From NCBI RefSeq assembly GCF_047922965.1, contig NZ_CP150481.1, positions 806,001 to 870,000 of the forward strand: 64,000 nt of DNA, read 5' to 3'. The notes below the pieces were generated by a model that saw nothing but the letters and a program-made list of their open reading frames with translations, was not told the DNA's origin and searched no databases. The position numbers and the translations under genes were made by a program. This DNA is from Neptunicella plasticusilytica (GTDB lineage Bacteria; Pseudomonadota; Gammaproteobacteria; Enterobacterales; Alteromonadaceae). Numbering within the stretch: position 1 is the first letter of the stretch; each line of letters starts with the position of its first letter. Shown here one piece after another: positions 35,918 to 43,934 of this stretch.

Positions 35918-37029
35918 ATGAAAATTACGGATATTCGTTTTGCCAAGTTATCGGTTCCGCTTATTACACCGTTTAAAACTGCGTTGCGTTCGGTAAGCAG
36001 TATCGAAGATGTGGTTGTGCTGATTGAAACCGACAGCGGACATATAGGTTATGGCGCGCAGCACCTTCGACGCCGGTGATTACCGGCGATACTCATGGTT
36101 CGATTATGCATGCCATTGACAAAGTAATAAAACCGCAGATTGTGGGCATGGATATCGCCAATATCAATCAGCTCACCGCCCGCATCCAGTCGTCAATGGT
36201 GAATAATTACAGTGCCAAGGCGGCGGTTGAAATTGCGGTGTACGATTTGTGGGGCAAATTATACAACAGTCCGTTGTATAAAATGCTTGGCGGCGGCAGC
36301 CCGGAGCTGGAAACTGATATTACTATCAGTGTTGACGATGTAGATAAAATGGTGGCCGATTCGTTGTTGGCCATTGAGCAGGGGTTTAAAATTCTGAAGA
36401 TCAAAATCGGCAAAAATATTGATGCCGATATTGAGCGGGTCAAGGCCATATACCAGGCGGTTAACGGAGCAGGGCAAATTCGGCTGGATGTCAACCAGGG
36501 CTGGACCGCCAAGCAAACCGTATTCGCGGCCAAGGCTTTGGAAGATGCCGGTGTGCAATTAGAATTGATTGAACAACCGGTTAAAAGTCAGGATATCGAC
36601 GGGATGAGGTATGTAACCCAACGGGTGTCGACACCCATTATGGCCGATGAAAGTGCTTTCTCGCCCAAACAAGTGATCCACCTTATCCAGACCGGAGCAG
36701 CAGATATTATCAATATCAAGTTGATGAAAACGGCAGGATTGAGTAATGCTATCCGCATTGCTGATATTGCTGCCATTTATGATGTGGATTGCATGATAGG
36801 CTGTATGCTCGAAGGTAGTATCGGTGTTGCTGCAGCGGCGCATCTGGCCTCAGCCCGAGCCAGTGTGATTTCCAAAATTGATCTGGATGGGCCAGCACTG
36901 GGACAGTACGATCCGGTTGAAGGCGGGGTGAATTTTGACCATGCGGCAATTACCTTAAGTGATGGTCCCGGACTTGGCATCCAGTCCATTAAAGGTTTGC
37001 AAGAATTAACGAATGGAGTATGGCAATAA
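35918..37029 (+). pseudogene. Dipeptide (L-Ala-D/L-Glu) epimerase, frameshifted
   Basis: Enolase-superfamily epimerase split by a frameshift. The first part begins MKITDIRFAKLSVPL at 35918 and reads to IGYGA, then runs into TGA at 36077-36079. Homologous sequence resumes in another frame as APSTPVITGDTHGS and continues to 37029. A one-base loss (or two-base gain) in GGCGCGCAGCACC at about 36052-36064 accounts for it. The rest is intact, with the KIKIG lysine pair, DVNQGW, EQP, MADES and NIKLMK metal and base residues, about 370 aa if repaired. Either a sequencing error, a recent inactivation, or reinitiation at GTG 36076 giving a protein without its first strands. The stop overlaps the next start (TAATG). 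Confidence 0.82.
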
Positions 37030-37799
37030 TGATCAATCTACCCCGCTATTTGTTTGGTTTATGCGCACTTATCAGCGCATTTCAGCTATCAGCGCTGGAA
37101 GATAAATCTCCTTTACAGGCCGATGAGGTAAAACAGTTGATTGTAGCGGTTTCCAAAGACTGGGAAGCCACCACTGCAACCCTGTATACCTTTGAAAAGC
37201 GTGATGATGGCTGGCATCAAACTGAATTACAGTCGCAAGTGAACTTGGGCAGAACGGGTTTAGCTTGGGGTAAAGGGTTACATCCGGAGCAGACAGGTTT
37301 AAGTAAAAAAGAAGGTGACGGTAAAGCGCCAGCAGGCATTTTTGATTTAGGCATTGCATTTGGCTATCTCAAATCAGTCAATACCGCTATGCCTTACCAG
37401 CAGATGAGCGCAACTGACTACTGTATGGATGTCAACGGTTCGCCTCTATATAACCAAATTGTTGATCAGGCAGTGGTAGGTAAAGAGGCAACTAAAGGTT
37501 CATCCGAAGCGATGCGACTGGATATTCATCACAATCAGAATATGTATAAAAAAGGCTTGGTGGTTAAGCATAATCCTGCCAATGTGTCTGGTCAGGGCAG
37601 TTGTATTTTTATGCATTTATGGAAAGGACAAGGAAAGCCAACGGCCGGTTGCACCTCTATGCCGGAAAATGTGATGGACAGATTGTTAGCCTGGCTGGAT
37701 AAGGCTCAGCACCCCCTTTATGTGGCGTTGCCTGAAGCTGAATATCTGGCCAAAAAACAACAGTGGGCGTTGCCGGATATTACCAGCAATCATCAATAG
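37029..37799 (+). CDS. L,D-transpeptidase (YkuD-fold) family protein, exported
   Basis: 256 aa with a signal peptide (about residue 20). The catalytic signature is intact: His196 in FMHLWKG and Cys208 in PTAGCTSMP. YkuD-fold enzymes make or cut L,D bonds in murein; being in a murein-peptide operon, this member may act as an L,D-carboxypeptidase or endopeptidase rather than a cross-linker. ATG 37029 forms a TAATG overlap with the epimerase stop; ATG 37020 is the alternative. Confidence 0.85.
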   Translation: MINLPRYLFGLCALISAFQLSALEDKSPLQADEVKQLIVAVSKDWEATTATLYTFEKRDDGWHQTELQSQVNLGRTGLAWGKGLHPEQTGLSKKEGDGKAPAGIFDLGIAFGYLKSVNTAMPYQQMSATDYCMDVNGSPLYNQIVDQAVVGKEATKGSSEAMRLDIHHNQNMYKKGLVVKHNPANVSGQGSCIFMHLWKGQGKPTAGCTSMPENVMDRLLAWLDKAQHPLYVALPEAEYLAKKQQWALPDITSNHQ

Positions 37800-37803
37800 T
37801 CAG

Positions 37804-37826
37804 CCCCCGTATAGCTTTATCGGGGG
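37804..37826 (+). terminator. GC hairpin ending the murein-peptide operon
   Basis: CCCCCG (37804-37809) / CGGGGG (37821-37826), 5 bases after the transpeptidase stop. No T-tract follows, so strength is uncertain. Confidence 0.55.
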
Positions 37827-38014
37827 AGCCAACTTGTAATGTGAGCTAAGAGGTTTTTTCAGCCAACTTTGGGTGATCCTTTCTTGCCGTTATTAATATG
37901 AACTTCGGCATCGTAAAACAAGTCAATAATGACTTTATCCGTTATTGTGAACCAAAATGAATATATCTTTATTTGCTGTTGTTTTTTACCAAATAAAGTT
38001 ATATAAAATTCAAA

Positions 38015-38045
38015 TTGTCTGTTAAAGTAAGAATAACTTATTCTT
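38015..38045 (+). promoter_or_regulatory. Promoter and RpiR-type operator of the MurNAc operon
   Basis: TTGTCT (38015-38020), an 18-base spacer and TATTCT (38039-38044) form a likely promoter. A perfect 17-bp palindrome, AAGAATAA-C-TTATTCTT (38029-38045), covers the -10, the layout of a repressor site. Near copies occur upstream of the regulator gene and of the D-lactate dehydrogenase gene. Confidence 0.68.
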
Positions 38046-38081
38046 AAGGGCGGGATTTCTGAATGATAGTGAGGAGTAGGC

Positions 38082-39674
38082 ATGGGTGCGCAATATAGCG
38101 GGCTGGATTGGGCTGTATTTGGCGCATATGGGCTAGTAATTATGCTGACGGGTTGGTATTTCAATCGCAAAAAGTCAGCCAATAGTCAGGAATACTTCCT
38201 TGGCGGTAACCAGATGCCTACCTGGATTGTGGCCATTTCTGTTTTGGCGACATCTCAATCGGCCGCCACTTTTATCGGCGGACCTGATCAAGGCTATCAA
38301 GGTGATCTGTCTTATTTGGCAACTAATATTGGTGCTTTTATTGCTGCCATCTGCGTCGCGGTATTTCTTATTCCCAAGTTTTACCAATACAAGGTTTACA
38401 CAGTCTACGAATTACTGGAAAAACGCATTGGCCCCAACGCAAAGCGGCAGGCTGGATTGATGTATTTGTTTGGCCGGGTGTTTGCCAGCGGCGCGCGTTT
38501 ATATATGGCCGCAATTGCGGTATCGATGATTTTATTTGGTGACATTCATGCCAGCAGTGTCATCACTGCAACTATTATTCTAACCGTGGTGGGATTGTTA
38601 TATACGGTATTTGGCGGTATTCGTACGGTCATTTACAGCGATGTTATTCAGTGTGCTATTTATGTTAGCGCGGCTATATTTGTTATCTACTTTTTATATA
38701 TCGCTATTCCGGCCGACTTTTCGCAGATTGTGGCAGCATTACAACAACCCACTCCGGGTGCCGCGTCAAAGCTGGCATTGTTTAAGTTTGACTGGGATTT
38801 CAGTTCTGCCGGTGTATTTAATATGGCATCGGTGTTAACCGGTTTTGTGCTGCTTAATATTGCTGCCTTTGGTCTGGATCAGGATATGACGCAACGTATT
38901 TTGACCTGTAAAAATGCCAAAGAGGGCAGTAAGGCGATGCTCTTTTCGGTGGCCTTGGTGATCCCCGTGATGTTCCTGTTTATCTTAATCGGATTGTTGT
39001 TATTCATCTTCTATCAACGTCCGGATTTGATGATGGGTGGTGACGTTGCTGTTAATCAGGAATTTGACGGTGAGAAAATCACTATCTTCATGTACTACGT
39101 ATTGAATGAAATCCCGTCCGGAGTAAGGGGACTTGTCACTATCGGTATTATTGCAGCCGCATTATCGACTCTGAATTCGGGACTAAACTCTATGTCATCA
39201 GTGTTAATTCAGGATATTTATCGTCCTCTGATGCAACGCAAAAACAAGCGACTGGATGACCGTCATTATGTCAAAGCTGGGCAGTTGGGGATGGCTGTCG
39301 TATCGGTTGCGCTGTGTTCGATGGCAATATTGTGCTTTTACTGGCAACAATACACTGAAATGCCGTTACTAAAGTTTGCCCTTAGCGTCATGGTCTTTTC
39401 CTATAGTGGCTTACTTGGAGTGTATTTTACTGCGCTATTTAGCAAGCGTGGTAGCGAGCGTTCGGTGTTTGCTGCCCTGGTGGTAGGGTTCCTGATTACT
39501 TTGTCATTCCAGCCTTATATTATGGAGATGTTGTTACCTCCTTCCATGCAGTTTGATTTAGGCTTTACCTGGCAACTTTGTATTGGCACCCTGGTGTCAT
39601 TAGTTGTGTGTTTGTTAGGTAATAGTCAGGAAGAAAGTACCCGTAATCATTTTGCGATGGAGCAAAGCAAATGA
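38082..39674 (+). CDS. Sodium:solute symporter, predicted MurNAc (amino sugar) permease
   Basis: SSS-family inner-membrane transporter, 530 aa with about 13 to 14 hydrophobic segments (QEYFLGGNQMPTWIVAISVLATSQSAATFIGGP at the start, AAFGLDQDMTQRILTCKNAKEG in the middle). It differs clearly from the galactose symporter at 30125. The ATGA overlap with a sugar kinase, then MurQ and NamZ, indicates MurNAc or a related muropeptide sugar as substrate. This would replace the PTS permease MurP of E. coli; the substrate is inferred from context only. Confidence 0.85.
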   Translation: MGAQYSGLDWAVFGAYGLVIMLTGWYFNRKKSANSQEYFLGGNQMPTWIVAISVLATSQSAATFIGGPDQGYQGDLSYLATNIGAFIAAICVAVFLIPKFYQYKVYTVYELLEKRIGPNAKRQAGLMYLFGRVFASGARLYMAAIAVSMILFGDIHASSVITATIILTVVGLLYTVFGGIRTVIYSDVIQCAIYVSAAIFVIYFLYIAIPADFSQIVAALQQPTPGAASKLALFKFDWDFSSAGVFNMASVLTGFVLLNIAAFGLDQDMTQRILTCKNAKEGSKAMLFSVALVIPVMFLFILIGLLLFIFYQRPDLMMGGDVAVNQEFDGEKITIFMYYVLNEIPSGVRGLVTIGIIAAALSTLNSGLNSMSSVLIQDIYRPLMQRKNKRLDDRHYVKAGQLGMAVVSVALCSMAILCFYWQQYTEMPLLKFALSVMVFSYSGLLGVYFTALFSKRGSERSVFAALVVGFLITLSFQPYIMEMLLPPSMQFDLGFTWQLCIGTLVSLVVCLLGNSQEESTRNHFAMEQSK

Positions 39675-40582
39675 TGTTAGCCCTTCCCGGTTACATATTG
39701 GGTATTGATGGCGGTGGAACCAAGACCATAGCGCGTCTGATTGATGTTGGTAGTCGGCAGCAATGGGAAGCTAAGGGCGGAGCCGCGTCATTAACTAATG
39801 ATTTTGCCGGTGCGGTGGATACATTGTCGAATTTAATCATGTCATTGTTGACGCGTGCCGAGGTTCATCCAGAGCAGGTGGTTAGTGTCATTGGTGTGGC
39901 TGGCGCAGGCAGTTCAGCTCGCGCTAGTAAACTGCGACAGGCACTCGATTTGCCTTTTGCAGAATTGATTATTTGCAATGATGCCAGAACATCGCTGTAC
40001 GGTGCTAATCTGGGACACCCCATTGCAATGGTCGCTCTGGGTACCGGCTCTGTGGGGGCCCGCCTTGATGCACAAGGCGAGATATCCTTTTATGGTGGTT
40101 GGGGATTCAGTGCCGGGGATGAAGGCGGTGGTGCCAAGCTGGGGCTGCAAACGGTGAAGTGTGCATTGGCCGAACTGGATAAGTCCGGAGGACTGAAAAG
40201 TGCCTTGGCCAAAAGAGTCGGGATGGAGATCGGAACCAACAGAGACAGCATATTGACCTGGTTATCTGCAGCTGGCCCGGCCGATTTTGCCCGTTTTTCC
40301 CATCTGGTATTCGAATTGGCCGGTAGTTGTCCGGTGGCGAATAATATTATTTTGATCCATTGCCAGCATGTTGAGCAATTGATCGCTTGTACCGTAGCAG
40401 ATTCCGGTCTGCAAGTGGTGATGTTGGGAGGTCTCGCAGAGCCGACTCAACTTTATCTTTCCTGCGAAACTCATGGACTTCTGACAGAACCTAAGGGAAC
40501 CGCGTTAGATGGCGCATGCCTGATGGCACAGCGAGTAGTAGATGAACGCATTAATTTTGGAGTAACTGATAATGCCAGTTGA
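39671..40582 (+). CDS. BadF/BadG-family sugar kinase, predicted MurNAc kinase
   Basis: ASKHA-fold kinase, 303 aa, with the phosphate motifs GIDGGGTKT (residues 10-18) and ALGTGSVGAR (about 120). The motif GGWGFSAGDEGGGAKLG is typical of GlcNAc/MurNAc kinases of this family, such as clostridial MurK. Since the next enzyme, MurQ, needs MurNAc-6-phosphate and no PTS is present, this kinase is the obvious source. Its start overlaps the symporter stop by ATGA; its 3' end overlaps murQ by 11 bases. Confidence 0.85.
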   Translation: MMLALPGYILGIDGGGTKTIARLIDVGSRQQWEAKGGAASLTNDFAGAVDTLSNLIMSLLTRAEVHPEQVVSVIGVAGAGSSARASKLRQALDLPFAELIICNDARTSLYGANLGHPIAMVALGTGSVGARLDAQGEISFYGGWGFSAGDEGGGAKLGLQTVKCALAELDKSGGLKSALAKRVGMEIGTNRDSILTWLSAAGPADFARFSHLVFELAGSCPVANNIILIHCQHVEQLIACTVADSGLQVVMLGGLAEPTQLYLSCETHGLLTEPKGTALDGACLMAQRVVDERINFGVTDNAS

Positions 40583-41516
40583 GCATATCAATAAGCAGTC
40601 TGTTCTGCTTGAAGAATTGAACTATATCGTATCTGAGGGACAAAACCCGGATACACTGGATATCGATTTGCTGGATAGCATCGATATATTAAAAAAGCTG
40701 AATGACGAAGACCACAAAGTGCCTGATGCGGTCCGGGCGATTCTGCCTGATATTGCTAAAGCCGTTGACGAAATTGTTAAAGCCTATGCCAATGGCGGAA
40801 GGCTGGTTTATATTGGCGCCGGAACTAGTGGACGCTTGGGAGTGCTCGATGCGGTTGAATGTCCTCCGACTTTCAGCGTGACCGACCAGCAAGTGGTAGG
40901 AATTTTGGCAGGCGGCCAAAACGCGATGTTCAAGGCCGTTGAAGGAGCCGAAGATGATGCCAATCTGGCCCTGATTGATTTGCAAGCGGTTAATTTGTCA
41001 GAAAAAGATGTGCTGGTTGGTATTGCCGCCAGCGGAAGAACACCTTATGTGATTTCGGCGTTGCAATATGCCCGACAAATTGGTGCTAAAACTGTCGGGG
41101 TCACCTGTAATCCGGATTCCGCCGTAGTCAACGAAGCCGATATTGGTTTGTGTGCGGTGGTGGGAGCTGAGGCGCTTACTGGTTCTACCCGGCTTAAATC
41201 GGGCTCAGCACAGAAATTGATCCTGAATATGTTATCCACTGCCAGCATGATCCGTTCCGGCAAAAGTTATCAAAACTTGATGGTTGATGTGAATGCCAGC
41301 AATGAAAAGCTTTATGCTCGTGCTGTCAGGATAGTGATGCAAGCAACAGACTGTGATTACAACTCGGCTAAAAATGCGCTGGAAAGGGCGAATGAACGCG
41401 CCAAATTGGCCATATTAATGGTGCTTACCGGGGTTTCCGCCGAGCAGGGCGAGCAAATGCTATCTCATTGTGACGGCTTCTTGCGTAAAGCTGTTCAACA
41501 GGCGGGGCAATCATGA
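40572..41516 (+). CDS. murQ: N-acetylmuramic acid 6-phosphate etherase
   Basis: Cytoplasmic SIS-domain lyase, 314 aa, cleaving the D-lactyl ether of MurNAc-6-P to give GlcNAc-6-P and D-lactate. The signature GRLVYIGAGTSGRLGVLDAVECPPTF is present at about residues 76-101, followed by ILAGG and GIAASGRTPYV. Length matches the family (about 300). It overlaps the kinase gene upstream and the namZ start downstream (ATGA), so the operon is tightly coupled. Confidence 0.96.
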   Translation: MPVEHINKQSVLLEELNYIVSEGQNPDTLDIDLLDSIDILKKLNDEDHKVPDAVRAILPDIAKAVDEIVKAYANGGRLVYIGAGTSGRLGVLDAVECPPTFSVTDQQVVGILAGGQNAMFKAVEGAEDDANLALIDLQAVNLSEKDVLVGIAASGRTPYVISALQYARQIGAKTVGVTCNPDSAVVNEADIGLCAVVGAEALTGSTRLKSGSAQKLILNMLSTASMIRSGKSYQNLMVDVNASNEKLYARAVRIVMQATDCDYNSAKNALERANERAKLAILMVLTGVSAEQGEQMLSHCDGFLRKAVQQAGQS

Positions 41517-42739
41517 AAGTTGAGCGGTTAACCACATGGTATGGTAAATCAGCGATTTGTTGCCTGATTGGTGTTGTCGCACTATTGCAAGACATCTTCG
41601 CTCCCGCATTGGCCGCCGAATCTACCAACAAGATTGAAGTGGGCGCCAGCCAAACCTCAGCTTATTTACCTTTGTTGAAAAACAAGCGGGTGGGGCTGGT
41701 GGTAAACCAGACATCGCGGGTCGGCGACCAGCATTTGGTCGATTTCCTGCTAAGCCAGGATGTCGATGTCAAATTTGTCTTTGCACCAGAACACGGGTTT
41801 CGTGGTGACCATGATGCGGGTGCCAAAGTTGACAGTTCTATTGATGCCGACACCGGTATTCCTGTCGTGTCTATTTATGGCAAAAACAAAAAACCTGCAG
41901 CCAAGATTATGCAGCAGCTGGATGTGATTATCTTTGATATCCAGGACGTAGGAGTGCGCTTTTACACCTATCTCAGTTCCATGCACTATATGATGGAAGC
42001 CGCAGCCGAGGCAGGTAAAGCTTTTATTGTGTTTGACCGCCCCAATCCGAATGGCCGTTTTGTCGATGGTCCCATACTGGAGCCGGCATTCCGTTCGTTT
42101 GTCGGCATGCACCCGATTCCGGTGTTGCATGGCATGACACTCGGTGAGCTGGCCAGGATGATCAAAGGTGAAGGCTGGTTGGAGACGGATAAAGCACTTG
42201 ATTTGACGATTATCCCGGTTGATCACTATCGCCGTGAATTGCCTTATTCGTTGCCTGTTAAACCCAGTCCAAATCTGCCCAATGACCAATCTATTCAATT
42301 GTATCCGTCGCTATGTTTCTTTGAAGCGACACCGGTCAGTATTGGCCGAGGTACCGAGTTTCCGTTTCAGGTGGTGGGGCACGACCAGATCCATCTTGGC
42401 AGTTTTTCTTTTACGCCACATTCCATTCCCGGCAGTGCGTCTAACCCCAAACTGAAGGATGTGCGCGTGACAGGTCAGGATTTGCGTACCAGCCAGATTG
42501 AAGGGCTGGACATCCAGTTATTACTGGACTGGCAGCAGGCTTTTGCAGACAAGCAACGTGACTTTTTCGATCGCGCGTCCTTTATGGACAAACTGGCAGG
42601 TACCGATAAATTGCGTTTGGCGATTGAAGCCGGACAGAGTTTGTCTGATATCAGAAAAAGCTGGCAACCAGGTTTGAAACAATTCAAGACACAACGTAAA
42701 GCTTATTTGCTATATCCGGATTATCCAGCCGAGAAATAG
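41513..42739 (+). CDS. namZ: Exo-beta-N-acetylmuramidase NamZ (DUF1343)
   Basis: 408 aa, DUF1343/GH171 family, releasing terminal MurNAc from the non-reducing end of peptide-free murein strands. Seen are LLKNKRVGLVVNQTS, FAPEHGFRG, DIQDVGVRFYTY, FDRPNPNG and GRGTEFPFQVVG. A signal peptide is present (cleavage near ALAAES, residue 36), so it acts in the periplasm and feeds MurNAc to the symporter encoded in the same operon. The start overlaps the murQ stop by ATGA. Confidence 0.92.
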   Translation: MKVERLTTWYGKSAICCLIGVVALLQDIFAPALAAESTNKIEVGASQTSAYLPLLKNKRVGLVVNQTSRVGDQHLVDFLLSQDVDVKFVFAPEHGFRGDHDAGAKVDSSIDADTGIPVVSIYGKNKKPAAKIMQQLDVIIFDIQDVGVRFYTYLSSMHYMMEAAAEAGKAFIVFDRPNPNGRFVDGPILEPAFRSFVGMHPIPVLHGMTLGELARMIKGEGWLETDKALDLTIIPVDHYRRELPYSLPVKPSPNLPNDQSIQLYPSLCFFEATPVSIGRGTEFPFQVVGHDQIHLGSFSFTPHSIPGSASNPKLKDVRVTGQDLRTSQIEGLDIQLLLDWQQAFADKQRDFFDRASFMDKLAGTDKLRLAIEAGQSLSDIRKSWQPGLKQFKTQRKAYLLYPDYPAEK

Positions 42740-42796
42740 CTGACGAGCAGAAAACCGGGTTTATTTGGTGTTGCTTCAGGGAAGAAGATGTTCAGA

Positions 42797-42825
42797 GGGC
42801 TAAATGATCATTTAGCCCTTTTTTT
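42797..42825. terminator. Bidirectional terminator between namZ and the RpiR gene
   Basis: Perfect 22-base palindrome, GGGCTAAATGA followed by its complement (42797-42818), then seven T. It serves the convergent units on both strands. Confidence 0.9.
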
Positions 42826-42838
42826 ATGCATTGAATTG

Positions 42839-43690
42839 CTAATCTGTCGAATGGCGGTAATCGCTGACCACAGCATTGGTTTTTTCCAGTAACTTTCTGC
42901 CTTGGCGGGATGACTGGGTGATGGCAATAAACAGGATATCGATAACAAATTCTTGTGCAGTACGGGCCAGAATAGAAGACAATCGATGCGATTCCTCTTC
43001 TGCAATAGAGAATAATTTCACGTCAGCATGTTCAGATACCGGTGTATCACCGTATTTGGTCACCGAGATGACTTTGCTGCCGTTACTCTTCGCCTGAGCA
43101 ACCACTTCCGCCACTTCTCGGGTAACCCCTGATTCACTGATAGCGAACACCAGATCATCTTTGGAAAAAGTAGCAACATAAGCTAACTGCGCGTGACCGT
43201 CGGGTTCGGCGATAGCTGACATGCCCAATTTTTGTAGCTTGTAGGAAAAATCCTTACCTACCAGCGCCGAACCACCCAGCCCGCAAATCAGAATGCGCTT
43301 GGCAGACTTTAATAATTCAACTGCTTGCTCAAAGGATACGGCTTCATTCAGGTTTTTGGTTTCAGTTAACACCGCCATCTTGCTGGCTAGTAATTTCTCG
43401 GCAATCTGTGACAGGCTGTCACTCAAGGTGATTTTACCGTGTAATCTGGGCTCCGGTGATTCTTTATTCAGCGCATCAATAACTGCCAGCTTAAAGGTCG
43501 GATAGCCTTTATAACCTAACTTCTGGGCAAATTTTACTACGCTGGACTGGCTAACATTAACCACTTTGGCCAGTTCAATTGAGGATAAATCCCGAATGAC
43601 ATTGGGAGAATTAAGGGTAAAGTTGGCCAATTTGGCTTCACTGCGGGAAAGGGATTTGCGAATGGCTTTAATTTTTACAAAAGTCGTCAT
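42839..43690 (-). CDS. RpiR-family regulator (MurR-like)
   Basis: 283 aa. N-terminal helix-turn-helix of the RpiR type (SSIELAKVVNVSQSSVVKFAQKLGYKGYPTFKLA) and a C-terminal SIS domain (about 120-260, ILICGLGGSALVGKDFSYKLQKLG, ISESGVTREV) that would sense a phosphosugar, plausibly MurNAc-6-P or GlcNAc-6-P. ATG 43690 is preferred to TTG 43705. It is convergent with the MurNAc operon and divergent from the D-lactate dehydrogenase gene. A copy of the operon palindrome covers its own leader (43704-43720), suggesting autoregulation. Confidence 0.9.
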   Translation of the reverse strand: MTTFVKIKAIRKSLSRSEAKLANFTLNSPNVIRDLSSIELAKVVNVSQSSVVKFAQKLGYKGYPTFKLAVIDALNKESPEPRLHGKITLSDSLSQIAEKLLASKMAVLTETKNLNEAVSFEQAVELLKSAKRILICGLGGSALVGKDFSYKLQKLGMSAIAEPDGHAQLAYVATFSKDDLVFAISESGVTREVAEVVAQAKSNGSKVISVTKYGDTPVSEHADVKLFSIAEEESHRLSSILARTAQEFVIDILFIAITQSSRQGRKLLEKTNAVVSDYRHSTD

Positions 43691-43703
43691 ATTGTATTCG
43701 TGC

Positions 43704-43720
43704 AATAATAATTTATTCTT
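43704..43720. promoter_or_regulatory. RpiR-type operator copy at its own gene
   Basis: AATAATAA-T-TTATTCTT matches the palindrome at 38029 in 15 of 17 positions and lies 13 bases upstream of the regulator start codon. Confidence 0.6.
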
Positions 43721-43836
43721 TGAACTTTATAACACTATTTAAATGTCCTTTGCCAGTCTGACAATTATTATTTGCTGTTTTTAAGTAAAATGCTGCTAAA
43801 AAGTTCAGACTTTAAATAATTCCAAAATGAATGATG

Positions 43837-43849
43837 AAATAATTTATTT
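43837..43849. promoter_or_regulatory. Degenerate RpiR-type operator upstream of the D-lactate dehydrogenase
   Basis: AAATAA-T-TTATTT, sharing the core AATAAnTTATT with the two better sites, 85 bases before the dehydrogenase start. The region is AT-rich, so chance similarity is possible. Confidence 0.4.
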
Positions 43850-43934
43850 GAATTTATGTAGAATGTTAAAATAAATTAATTCTATTCAGACTGTTACTAT
43901 TCTTGAGATTCTGTAGTGATGAAGCCAGTAGTCT

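Noticed and set aside
42839..43690. Regulator considered as a sugar isomerase because of its SIS domain
   Set aside because: The N-terminal helix-turn-helix and the divergent operator copies mark it as an RpiR-type regulator.
43861..43890. A further AATAAATTAATTC sequence as another RpiR site
   Set aside because: Spacing and symmetry are off by one base and the region is so AT-rich that the match carries little weight.
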